DNA from: Chytridium lagenaria
Lineage: Eukaryota > Chytridiomycota > Chytridiomycetes > Chytridiales > Chytridiaceae
Assembly: GCA_025449115.1 (NCBI GenBank)
Contig: JAHLKC010000002.1
Span: 558,001-622,000 of the forward strand
DNA: 64,000 nt
Direction: 5' to 3'
The notes under the pieces were generated by a model. It was not told where the DNA came from. It saw nothing but the letters and a program-made list of their open reading frames with translations, and did not search any database. This document shows, one piece after another, positions 48,535 to 57,352 of this stretch (the first letter of the stretch is position 1; each line of letters begins with the position of its first letter). The position numbers and the translations under genes were made by a program.

Positions 48535-49215
48535 ATAGGGGGCAGGCTCGCGCTTCGCTGCGGCAACACTTCTTCCTTTTTTCTTTTGAACAAAGTGTAC
48601 GTTGTATGTTGTATGTTGTATGTTGCATTTACTTTTATTCGTTTATAAAGATTTCTTTGTACACACAGTTTTTTTCTCTGCGATTCCTCCTCCGTCGATA
48701 TTTTTGATGTTCTCTCTTCGTGTTGCGTTTGACAACGAAACGTAAAGTTACCCGTGTGCGAAAACGGGTTTGGGTAGATATACGCCAACTGTTGGGATGG
48801 TTTGTCCTTGCGACTTGTTAATGGTAAAGGGCGTAAGCGAGTTTTATGTGATTTCTTACTTTCGTGTTAGCGCTGGTCATTCATCAGCTGTCTGGCGGGT
48901 ACAATTCTCAACTCAAAGGTAGACCGGAAAATGATGAGGATGACACTGTAATTTGTGGAAACAAAGCGGGTTTCCCCTTAGGCCATCCCATCGTAATCTC
49001 TACCTCTATAACATCTCGATGCAATTGTAAACAGATGGCGTATACCATTGCATAGCCCCGCGGGAGGGTTAAGGTGCCGTAAGCGTATCTTCGGGCAATA
49101 TCTTTTTAGGCAAAGAGGTGTGTGCAGAGGTAAGAGCAAGTAGTTAGTGTGTATGTTGGCGGTTGTGGGGGTGATTATCATAGATTTGGGTATCATGATC
49201 TCATCATCTTCATTT
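48535..49215 (-). mobile_element. Decayed Helitron, helicase C-terminus and probable 3' end
   Basis: The minus strand holds a broken Pif1-like Helitron helicase tail. From about 49070 downward it reads LNPPAGLCNGIR, then in another frame GRDVIEVEI-like and GLPLSL, and finally TINKSQGQTIPTVGVYLPKP (about 48835-48770), followed by VFAHG, a stop codon where Gln is expected, and LYVSLSNAT. TINKSQGQT is the hallmark of helicase motif V/VI in Helitron RepHel proteins. About 200 bp further a GC-rich stretch with GCAGCGAAGCGCGAGCCTGC (48543-48562, complement) resembles the hairpin and terminal sequence of many Helitrons, although the CTRR end is not perfect (CTAT). The 5' side is cut by an LTR at 49216. 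Confidence 0.72.
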
Positions 49216-49475
49216 TGTTGAATACTAGTTGTTCACGGGTTCAATCAAAACACAATGAAATGAGTCTTTAAATGCTTGAGCTAAAACAAACAAGTAGTGA
49301 GAGAGCAACAAATGCAAACCTATCGGAGACGCGTGAACTCACGCGCTTCGTTCTCCAAGACACAGGTAAACAAATCAGAAAGCCATAACGGAAACAAAGG
49401 TAATAGGCAATGCCCAACAAACAGGTAAACTTATTATTAGAGTGGCATAAGGTTAGGTATCAGGAAGAGGTAGAT
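49216..49475 (-). repeat. Partial LTR, type A
   Basis: Begins TGTTGAATACTAGTTGTTC and shares the order of blocks with the complete LTR A copies at 52944 and 56334 (CCTATCGGAGACGCGT, AAATCAGA, AACAGGTA, GGCATAA). It is diverged and fades out near 49475, before the usual CCCAACA end. Confidence 0.7.
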
Positions 49476-49639
49476 GCGTTTCAAGACGATTGCAAGCCAG
49501 GGGGAGTCAAGATAAGCGGTTGGAACCCAGATTCGCTACAATCAACACAAGAGGCACGTGCGTGTCAAGCAAGAGGCCTACATCATTTCAATGATGAAGA
49601 AGCTACGCGTGTCAGAAGGGCGTCTCCAGAAGCTTCCTT

Positions 49640-50172
49640 TGAGGTCTGAAACGCGTCTCAGACGTATTGAAGACAACGAGACTCCAATGGAAGAAGTGAG
49701 GGACTAGCCAGTCAAACGGTGGTTGGTTCATTAATGTACGCGATGGTTAATTCGCGTCCCGACGTGGCATTTGCAGTTGAAATGCTGGCGCGCTATCAGG
49801 CGCGTCCTGGACACGAGCACTCGGAGTGTGCACGTGATTTAGTTGTATACTTACAGTTGACGCGTAGCTTGGGCATAAGCTATTCACGTCAAGGGGGCAG
49901 GCTGGAGCTTGAAGAATTCAGCGACGCGGATTTTGGGAACGATCCGGACGAGAAGAAGTCAAGCAGTGGATTCGTCATCATGCTGAATGGAGGAGCTGTG
50001 ATGTGGGGTGCGCGTAAACAAGCGTCGGTAGCAGAAGCCAAATATGTAGCTTTGAGTGAGGCATTGTCGGAGCTTATCTGGCTGAAGCAGCTCCTGGGGA
50101 AAAAGGATACTTCTTCACCAAGGCTTTGGTGTGATAACACCGCAGCTGAGGCCATTGCAAAGAACCCCATCA
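49640..50172 (+). pseudogene. Copia reverse transcriptase tail / RNase H fragment
   Basis: Reads VVGSLMYAMVNSRPDVAFAV, LGISYSRQGGRLELEEFSDA, SSSGFVIMLNGGAVMWG and AEAKYVALSEALSELIWLKQ, ending WCDNTAAEAIAKNPIIS. These are the connection and RNase H motifs of Ty1/copia polyproteins, with ADFG and the DNT block present. The TAEAEY block is shortened to AEAKY. It is more diverged than the other copia copies here, so it is a separate, older family. A stop and frame change lie upstream (about 49650-49710). No reverse transcriptase core is left. Confidence 0.8.
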
Positions 50173-50397
50173 TCAGCAGTGGTACCACTTCTCTGACGAT
50201 ATTGGAAAGAAAGAGGACTCAGACAATGAGCGCAGACATCTGGAACGTCGGATGACCTCTTACCTCAAAGACAAGGGGTCTTTGGGAGATCACTGAGACA
50301 GGATGTTGCCGTGCATCATTGAGGACGTTCCAACGAAAGAAGAGAAGGATCTGCGGATCAAGGAGCAGTTGGTTAACGATCGTGCTAAGAACCATAT
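50173..50397 (+). pseudogene. Copia primer-binding site and gag start fragment
   Basis: Starts with GTGGTACCACTTCT, like the primer-binding region after LTR A at 54164, and continues with a gag-like frame (GKKEDSD-like, MTSYLKDKG, then EDVPTKEEKDLRIKEQLVND). It is joined directly to the upstream RNase H fragment without an LTR between them, and is cut at 50398 by LTR C. Confidence 0.55.
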
Positions 50398-50821
50398 TGT
50401 AGGGATTTACAGGGCTCTTGTAATCAAACTGAATAACGAATAGACTAATAATAACAAATGTAAACTGGTGACGAGGTCTCCAGAGGTTGACTACTGAATA
50501 ATACTGATGACAACTAACTTCTTACTATTAAACGCTTTCCTAACCCTAACAGGTAAATATGAGGGTGGTACTCCAAGCTAACAAGGTCTCATGACCCGTT
50601 CATCCCTCATTTTCACAAACAAACATGTAAAGTAACTTAATCAAATCACACGCGGGAATTCATGTGCGGGGATTAACCCTGACACAAATGGTATGAGCAG
50701 CAAAATGAATAATAAATTTAAAGTCAGAAGTTCAGGCAGGAAACAGTGCGGGGGCATAAATGAACTTAGTGAAATAAAGAATGCGGGTAAGTGAAACAAA
50801 CTAGAAAGATGAAACCCAACA
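50398..50821 (-). repeat. LTR, type C (3' LTR of a minus-strand copia copy)
   Basis: On the plus strand it runs from TGTAGGGATTTACAGGGC to AGATGAAACCCAACA and is followed at once by TTCTCCCCCTCAG, the complement of a polypurine tract. So it is the 3' LTR of the minus-strand copia fragment to its right. Ends are TG..CA. A truncated plus-strand copy lies at 54333-54595. Confidence 0.75.
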
Positions 50822-51281
50822 TTCTCCCCCTCAGATTTCTAAACGTGCAGTTTTATTCAACTACTTTAACCATCCCAAACATATCGCGTAATTCTTCGAA
50901 CTGAGTTCGCGGCAATGCTTTAGGAAACAAATCTGCAGGTTGTAACTTCGTGTTAAGGTATCAACGCGTATCTTCTTTGCGTTCACTCTGTCTCTGATAA
51001 CGTGAAATCTCCTGTCCACATGGCGAGAGCTCTGTGAAATGATTGGTGTACTGGGGAGCGCGTTGGCGGTAGTGTTATCGCCATAAATTACTGGTGGGTC
51101 ATTAAACTAATATCCCAGCTGCCCCAAAAGTTGACTAAACTAAATCATATGGGACGACGCCTCACACAGCGACACGTATTCTGCCTCTGCTGTCGACTGA
51201 ATTGTTGTTGCCTGTTTCTTAGTTCCCCACACAACAGCTCCCCCATTCAGTGTGATCACAAATCCGCTGATTTGAGTCAGC
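50822..51281 (-). pseudogene. Copia RNase H fragment, minus strand
   Basis: Translated on the minus strand it gives ATTIQSTAEAEYVSL, NDPPVIYGDNTTANALPSTP and SSRHVDRRFHVIRDRVNAKK, the C-terminal RNase H of the same lineage as the full-length copia at 56933. Two stops interrupt it. At about 51281 it meets a plus-strand RNase H fragment head to head. Confidence 0.75.
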
Positions 51282-51423
51282 CAACTTCTGGAGGAGTTGG
51301 GTTATACGCTCAATGACCCTCCTGTGGATTTACGTCAACAACACTTCGGCAAATTCCCTCGCAAATATGCCAATAATTTCGCAAAGTTCTCGACATGTGG
51401 ATAGAAGGTTCCATGTCAAACGG

Positions 51424-52822
51424 GGGGTCATATCACCTATGTTAAAACCGTTGACATATGTTACCAAAGTACTGGTTTGAAACCGGGTTAGGACGTATAC
51501 AACTGTGCTGGCCGTATTATACGTCCTAAATTGAACCAGCAACAATATGTAAACAAAATCCGGGCCATGTATGGCCTTATACGGCCTTACCCAGCTTGTG
51601 GTCATACAGGGCCTGGCCATGCCAGCTGGTATTTAGCCAACCACGTACTTTTACCCTTCAACCACTTTGGATTAAATCATGTGGTATGTACCAGATCTTG
51701 CCAGGTACGGCTGTCTGTCCCCACCGCCCCACACAAACCACAGAATATCCTGAAGTGTACAGCCCAATTTGGCGCTTGTAAACCATCAATTACATGGCCG
51801 TGTAAGGCCCATTGGTCAGGAAATCTGATGTTTCGGTACACCCCCTTTGGGCCGTAACAGATAGGTACGATCAAGGCCGTAACCACACGGGTACGTCCAA
51901 ATAAGGCCGTGACCGCACGGGTACGTCCAAAAAAGGCCGTTACCGCACGGGTACGTTCATATAAGGCCTTTAACGCACGGGTACGTCCAAATAAGGCCGT
52001 GACCGCACGGGTACGTCCAAAGATGGCCAATTATACAAACTGTATGAACTATTTGCTATTGCAATTTACAATTCTGAAGAATATTTTATAAAATATTAAT
52101 TTGATTTAGGTAGAAGTACTACCATTAACCTTTCACAATGCGTCAGTCCCAAACAGTCGTCTCTGTAAGATTTTGGTAAAAGATTTAGTGCTAACGTTGC
52201 GGAAAAAGCGCATGGCACGTGATGCAAGAGCGTTAAAAGCTGCAACAGTACCTAAAGGCATCCACTCATTGAGCGCTTTCAAATAATATAACACAAATAT
52301 GCCAAATATGTCTGCCGCACTTGGTTTCTTCATCTAAAAGCTTTTGACACCCATGCCTTAAAACTACACCAGTCAGTTAAGCCTAAACTTTGATTTGCAA
52401 GTCAAGCGTGGACCACAACTGGTTTTAAAAAATCAGCTTTGGGGAGTTCATTGGTGATGGTCTCACAGCTCTATCACGTCTCCAGAGTGTTTTATTGAGT
52501 TTTGAAGTCAATTTTTGTGTTTACCAGCTGGGAATAATATTTGCAAGATGGCACAGAGCGTTAGATCAAAGTCTCCTCATGTTTGCATCAAGTATGACCC
52601 AGCCGTCTTTTGGTACCAGATTTTACGAACCGGTTCCGTCCGGCCCGCCGTACCCATCTGTATTTTGGTTCCAGTCCTCACAGACCGTTTACGTCTGGGT
52701 CGGGCTACGGCTGGCCCGCCCGACCCGGCCGTATTTTGGTACCGGTTCTTACAGACCGTGTTGGGTCTCAAACCTGTACTTTGGTAACATACGTCAACTG
52801 TTTTGACCCCAGTAGCTATCCC
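51424..52822. mobile_element. Non-autonomous hAT-like DNA transposon, 1.4 kb
   Basis: The insert is flanked by the 8-bp direct repeat TCAAACGG (51416-51423 and 52823-52830), the duplication length of hAT transposases. Its ends are imperfect inverted repeats starting GGG. The best part is GTTGACATATGTTACCAAAG (51450) against the complement of 52798-52779 with one mismatch, extended by TACTGGTTTGAAACC with two mismatches. No transposase is evident: the only sizeable frame is 66 codons on the minus strand (52133-52333), unrecognised. A tandem array and a second set of TTTTGGTACC-type repeats lie inside. The terminal CAGGG-type sequence common in hATs is missing, so the superfamily rests on the duplication length. 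Confidence 0.72.
51873..52022. repeat. Five-unit 30-bp tandem repeat
   Basis: Five consecutive 30-bp units, each starting AAGGCC and containing CACGGGTACGT, begin at 51873, 51903, 51933, 51963 and 51993. Unit-to-unit differences are a few bases. A degenerate half-unit (GGCCGTAACAGATAGGTACG) lies just before. Such subterminal arrays in DNA transposons are often transposase binding sites. Confidence 0.9.
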
Positions 52823-52933
52823 TCAAACGGGACCAAGTTAACGCGAAGAAAATACGCGCTGAGTACCTAAACACAAAGGATCAACCTGCAGACCTGTTCA
52901 CGAAAGCCTTGCCTCGAAGGCTGAGGGGGAGAA

Positions 52934-53833
52934 TGTTGGGTTTTGTTGAATACTAGTTGTTCACGGAGCTCAATTAAAACAAAGTTAAACGCACTTTTGC
53001 TCGAACAACGTTATTGATTTATTTCGACTCAACACACGAGTCTTTAAATACTGAAACAAAACGAACAAGTAAAGAGGAAAGAACACAAAGGTAAACCTAT
53101 CGGAGACGCGTACACTCACGCGTTAAACTCTCCACTACAAAGATAAACAAATCAGAGAGCCTTGACGGGAACAAAGGGAATAAAGGCTAGAAGGGAATGT
53201 CCAATCACAAACAGGTAGAACTATAATTAAACTGGCATAAAGAAAATAAACCAATCAAGGAAGGTAAATCAAAGTGGAAATTCAAATGATTCCAGAATGT
53301 AAATGAGAAGTCCAGTGGGCGCGTTCGCGCTCAACTCTAACGACGCGTAAATTCCAAAGCACTCTAGTGTTGCGCCCGACGCCGCGGACTAATGGTGCGA
53401 AAGATCCTGACGCGTCCTCGTGAGTCAAGAGAGCGAAACCCAACAGGTTTTTCATCCTTCTATTTTGTTTTACTCACCCACATTCTTATTTGTCTAAGTT
53501 GCTTTTCCCCCAAACTGTTTTATTTACGCGTTGTTTAAGTTTGAGTTGATCAGTTGTGTATAGCTCCTCATTCCATTTGAAGATGCGTTGATCCCTAAAC
53601 TTAATTATTTTATCTTTGTTTTATGATTCAAAAAAGGAGGGATTGACAGGTCATGGGTTCTGTTAGGAATCCCACTTTCTACATGTATTGAGCAAAAGGA
53701 GCTAATATCAATATGGAAGTTTCATTGTTATTAGCTCCCTGTCACCTCTGGAGACTCCATCATCAGTTTTCCTAGTCTATTTACTTTATTAATTTAGTAT
53801 ACTTCGATTAAATTTGAGCCCTTAGCCCCTACA
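52934..53833 (+). repeat. LTR, type B, interrupted by a solo LTR A
   Basis: Starts TGTTGGGTTT right after the polypurine tract and ends AGCCCCTACA at 53833. After removing the inserted 502-bp LTR A and one copy of its GGTTT duplication, about 393 bp remain, matching the 389-392 bp LTRs of the full-length element at 56933. It is the 3' LTR of the plus-strand copia whose RNase H lies at 51282-52933. Confidence 0.8.
52944..53445 (-). repeat. Solo LTR, type A
   Basis: Runs from TGTTGAATACTAGTTG to GCGAAACCCAACA and is flanked on both sides by the 5-bp direct repeat GGTTT (52939-52943, 53446-53450). No internal sequence is left, so this is a solo LTR produced by LTR-LTR recombination. It carries four ACGCGT motifs (53106, 53118, 53343, 53410). 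Confidence 0.88.
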
Positions 53834-54163
53834 TGATTTACCTTCCTTGATTGGGTAATTTTATTTATGCCAGTTAAATTTTAACTCTACCTGTTTGTGA
53901 TTAGACATTCCCTTCTAGCCTTTATTTCCTTCGTTCCCGTTAAGGCTTTCTGATTTGTTTACCTTTGTATTGGAGAGTTAGACGTGTTAGTGTACATGTC
54001 TCCAATAGGTTTACCTTTATGTTGTCTTTCTTCATAACATGTTTGTTATGTTTAAGTTTTTAAAGACTCGTGTGTTGAGTCGAAATAAATTAAGAACTTT
54101 GTTCAAGCAAAGGTGCGTTTAACCTTGCTTTATTTTAGTCTTGTGAACAACAAGTATTCAATA
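53834..54163 (+). repeat. Truncated LTR, type A, plus orientation
   Basis: Reverse-complement match to the inner and distal parts of LTR A (TGATTTACCTTCCTTGATTG to ACAAGTATTCAATA). It lacks the first 150 or so bases. Both ACGCGT sites that should lie here read ACGTGT and ACATGT, i.e. C-to-T or G-to-A changes at CpG. Confidence 0.75.
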
Positions 54164-54332
54164 GTGGTAGGTAGCACTTCTTCTGAGGATATGGGAAAGA
54201 AAGAGGACTCAGGTGACGAGCGTGCTGAAGCATCGGAGGAAGCGGAGGCCTTCTTCACGACAAAAGCGCGTAAGGGGATAAAACCAGCTGGAAAGGACGC
54301 GTTGAAAGGTGGAGATAAAAGGTCAGTGACTC
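54164..54332 (+). pseudogene. Copia gag start behind LTR A
   Basis: After the LTR comes GTGGTAGGTAGCACTTC (primer-binding region) and an ATG at 54191 that opens MGKKEDSGDERAEASEEAEA, an acidic gag-like N-terminus. After about 50 codons it breaks off into LTR C sequence at about 54333. Confidence 0.5.
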
Positions 54333-54595
54333 GTGAATTCCCACACGTTATTTGATGAAGCCACTTTACATGTTGTTTATGACAATGAGGGATGAATGGG
54401 TCATGAGACCTTGTTAGCTTGGAGTACCACCCTCATACTTACCTGTAGTGTTTTGGAAGCGTTTAATAATAAAAAGTTAGTTGTCATCAGTATTATTCAG
54501 TAGTCACCTCTGGAAACCTCGTCACCAGTTTACATTCGTTATTATTTGTTTTTTAGTTATTCCGTGTTATTACAAGAGCCCGGTAAACCCCTACA
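54333..54595 (+). repeat. Truncated LTR, type C, plus orientation
   Basis: Matches the distal 60 per cent of the reverse-complemented LTR C at 50398-50821 (GGTCATGAGACCTTGTTAGC, TAGTTGTCATCAGTATTATT) and ends AAACCCCTACA at 54595, followed by a primer-binding sequence AGTGGTAGCATTTCATCTGG. It is the 5' LTR remnant of the gag-protease fragment to its right. Confidence 0.75.
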
Positions 54596-56195
54596 AGTGG
54601 TAGCATTTCATCTGGTTGGAAGAAGGAGTGAACGATCCATTTGAGGACCAAAGAGTAGAGCAGAAGACAAGAGTGTGAGAACAGCAAGAGAGAAGCAGTC
54701 AGTTCAAGTCGCGAACAACAGCATAAGAAGATACCAAGAGAGAAACAAGATGACAAAAGGAAAGGACAACAAACCTGTGATGTTCAATGGCACGCAGTTC
54801 CACATCTGGAAGTACCACATGGTTGGTTACCTTAAAGGCAAAGAAAGGCCTTTGGAAGATTGTTGAGAAGGGCTAGACGCCCTATGCTGTTGTTGACACG
54901 CCTACAAACGCCGAGAAGAAAACTAGGTTAGAAGAAGGAGACCTGGACATGAAAGCGAAAGCAAGAATCGAATCAAGAGTTCACGATATCATTAATACAA
55001 GATGAGCCTACGGCAAAGGCGACTTGGGATAAGATTATTGAGACCTATGAGATAAACAGAAACGTGATCAGAAAAAACCTCAGGAACTTGAAGATGAAAG
55101 AAGAAGACAATTTGAAGACTTACATCGCAGAAGTTTCATCAACCATCCAGCAACTGAAGGCTGCGGGGGAGGACACGGCAACTCCGCAACACATCTCCAT
55201 CCTGTTGACTACCCTCCCATAAGCATACAACATCATCGTTGATTTCCTTGAGAACGACCCTAAAGCAGAGACAAACTATGCTTACGTGGTTGGAAAGTGG
55301 TTAGACCACGAAACGAAAGTCAAAGAGAGGAAAGGAGAATGAAGACAACCAAGGTGTCCAGGCTCATGCCGCGGGGCGCCACAACAACTTTCAGCAATGA
55401 CTTCGTGGTGGTGAAGACCGAGAGTCTTATAATTGTGGCAAGAGACAACATCTGGCAAGAGACTGCTGGGGTCGAGAAGAAACAACAACAGTCAAACAAC
55501 AACGGAGGAAATCCAGTAGTTTGCAGCAGTAGCAGTGCCAATTGTTAACTTGAGTGGGGATGGCGCGTTGCAAGCGAGAGACACTAGATGGATGTTAGAT
55601 TCAGGAGCTACTCACCACATGACGTTTCAACGCAACATCCTAACCAACTATTGCTCCATCCAGTGCAACATCACCACTGCGGATAGTCAGAGCGAGCTCG
55701 AATCGAGAGGAGTGGGAGACGTGGAAGAACGGGAATGTTAGTGTTAGAATACGTTCTCTACATACTTAACATTGGACGGAACTTGATTTCGCTTGGGATG
55801 GCAAGGAAGAAAGATCTCGACATAATTCCTGAAAGACACCGGATATGACTTGAAACCGAAGAAGAAACCGTCAGCACAAGCTTTTGCAACGTTCCACATA
55901 GCAACAAAGAAAACATCATCTACCTTGATCAAGTGATTGATTCAAGACCTAGCGTATCCTTGGCGAAGGTTGCAAAGCCAGTGACTCCACATCAATGAGA
56001 TCTGCGGATGGGCCATCCAAGAAGAAGGGAGTGAAGAAACTAGTAAAGGTAGCAAAGGGAGTCAACATAAATGATGAAGAGGACACTCACCTCTGCGAAG
56101 TGTGTTGATGGAAACATGACCCGTGCATCATTTCCTGACAAACCCAACGATTTGAACCCTATAGTAAGTTTCGCTAGATAGTAGATAGAAACAGT

Positions 56196-56226
<31 letters not shown>

Positions 56227-56333
56227 TTAATTATGTAGCCGAGAGAATGAAACGACTTTTAACGAACAGTCTAAAAGTATGTTAAGCTGATCAAAACTCG
56301 AGACGCGTTTTGGAGGAGAAGCTTGTTGAATAC
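54596..56333 (+). pseudogene. Copia gag and protease fragment
   Basis: The gag start MTKGKDNKPVMFNGTQFHIW (54750) is followed by broken frames with KARIESRVHDI, a zinc-knuckle remnant NCGKRQHLARDC (near 55432-55467) and the aspartic protease WMLDSGATHHMTFQRN (near 55590). The pre-integrase region fades out by 56300. Stops and frame changes are numerous, so the copy is dead. It is the plus-strand 5' half of the same lineage as the full-length minus-strand element. Confidence 0.78.
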
Positions 56334-56816
56334 TTGTTGTTCACTGGGCTCAATTAAAACAAAGTTAAACCCACTTTTGCTCGAACAACGTTCTTAATTT
56401 ATTTCGACTCAACACACGAGTCTTTAAATACTCAAACAAAACGAACAGGTAAAGAGGAAAGACAACACAAAGGTAAACCTATCGGAGACGCGTACACTCA
56501 CGCGTTAAACTCTCCATTACAAAGATAAACAAATCAGAGAGCCTTGACGGGAACAAAGGGAATAAAGGCTAGAAGGAATGTCCAATCACAAACAGGTAGA
56601 GTTATAATTAAACTGGCATAAAGAAAATAAACCAATCAAAGAAGGTAAATCAAAGTGGAACTTCAAAAAAGTCCAGAGAGTGAATTAGAGGTCCAGTGGG
56701 AGCGTTCGCGCTCAAGTCTAAAAACGCGTAAATTCCAGAGCACTCTACAACGCCGCGGACTAATGGTGCGAGTGATCCTGACGCGTCCTTGTGAGTCAAG
56801 TGAGCGAAACCCAACA
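56334..56816 (-). repeat. LTR, type A
   Basis: Runs TGTTGAATACTTGTTGTTC to GTGAGCGAAACCCAACA, closely similar to the solo copy at 52944-53445. It has four ACGCGT motifs (56488, 56500, 56724, 56781). The flanks (AAGCT and CAACC) do not match, so no target duplication is visible. It borders copia coding sequence directly on the right and may be the 3' LTR of the outer copia element. Confidence 0.78.
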
Positions 56817-56932
56817 CAACCACTTTAACCATCCCAAACTTTGCTCGCAATTCTTCAAGTTTCGTTGAAGGCCAAGCTTTCGTAAACAGGTCTGCAGGTT
56901 GCTCCGTCGTGTTCAGGTACTCAACGCGTATT
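56817..56932 (-). pseudogene. 3' end of the outer copia element
   Basis: Minus-strand coding for the last residues of the polyprotein (EYLNTTEQPADLFTKAWPST-like, then ELRAKFGMVKVV). It begins right at the end of LTR A with no polypurine tract. At its right end, GTATT (56928-56932), it is interrupted by the full-length element and resumes at 62131. Confidence 0.75.
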
Positions 56933-57321
56933 TGTAGGGGTTACGGGGCTCAATTGTAATTAAATTATAATTATTAATAAAGAGAATTAAACTATAAAGA
57001 ATAGTGATGGAGTCTCCAGCGGTGACAGGGAGGTAATTACTACGAAACTTCCATATATTAATGTTAACTACTTTTCGCAATACATGTAGAGGGTGGGGAT
57101 TTACACCAGAACTCATGACCCGTAAATCCCTCCAATTAATCAATAAACATAAATAATAAGTTAAGGGATTAACGCTTCCTCAAATGGAATGAGGAGCTCA
57201 ATAAACTGATCAACTCAAAACTTAAAATAACGCGTAAACAAACAGGTTCGGGGAAAAATAACTTAGACAAAATAACGAATGTGGGTGAGAAAACAAAATA
57301 GAAAGATGAATAAACCCAACA
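56933..57321 (-). repeat. 3' LTR, type B
   Basis: 389 bp, TGTAGGGGTT to AACCCAACA on the plus strand, followed by the complement of the polypurine tract (TTCTCCCCCTCAG). It carries one ACGCGT near 57229. Confidence 0.88.
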
Positions 57322-57352
57322 TTCTCCCCCTCAGCTTTCTAACCTTGCAGTT

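Larger units (their letters stand above)
51282..52933 (+). pseudogene. Copia RNase H 3' end, plus strand, split by a hAT-like element
   Basis: The left part (51282-51423) reads SQLLEELGYTLNDPPV and SRHVDRRFHVKR. The right part (52831-52933) continues the same protein (DQVNAKKIRAEYLNTKDQPA, DLFTKALPRR) and ends in the polypurine tract CTGAGGGGGAGAA before LTR B. The two parts fit together exactly if the 1.4-kb insert and one copy of TCAAACGG are removed, which fixes the insertion boundaries. Confidence 0.8.

Noticed and set aside
51873..52022. CRISPR-like regular repeats
   Set aside because: The 30-bp units are directly adjacent with no spacers and lie inside a DNA transposon of a eukaryote; they are a tandem array.
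54596..56333. An intact plus-strand gag gene
   Set aside because: Stops and frame changes are too many, and the zinc knuckle has lost its first cysteine.
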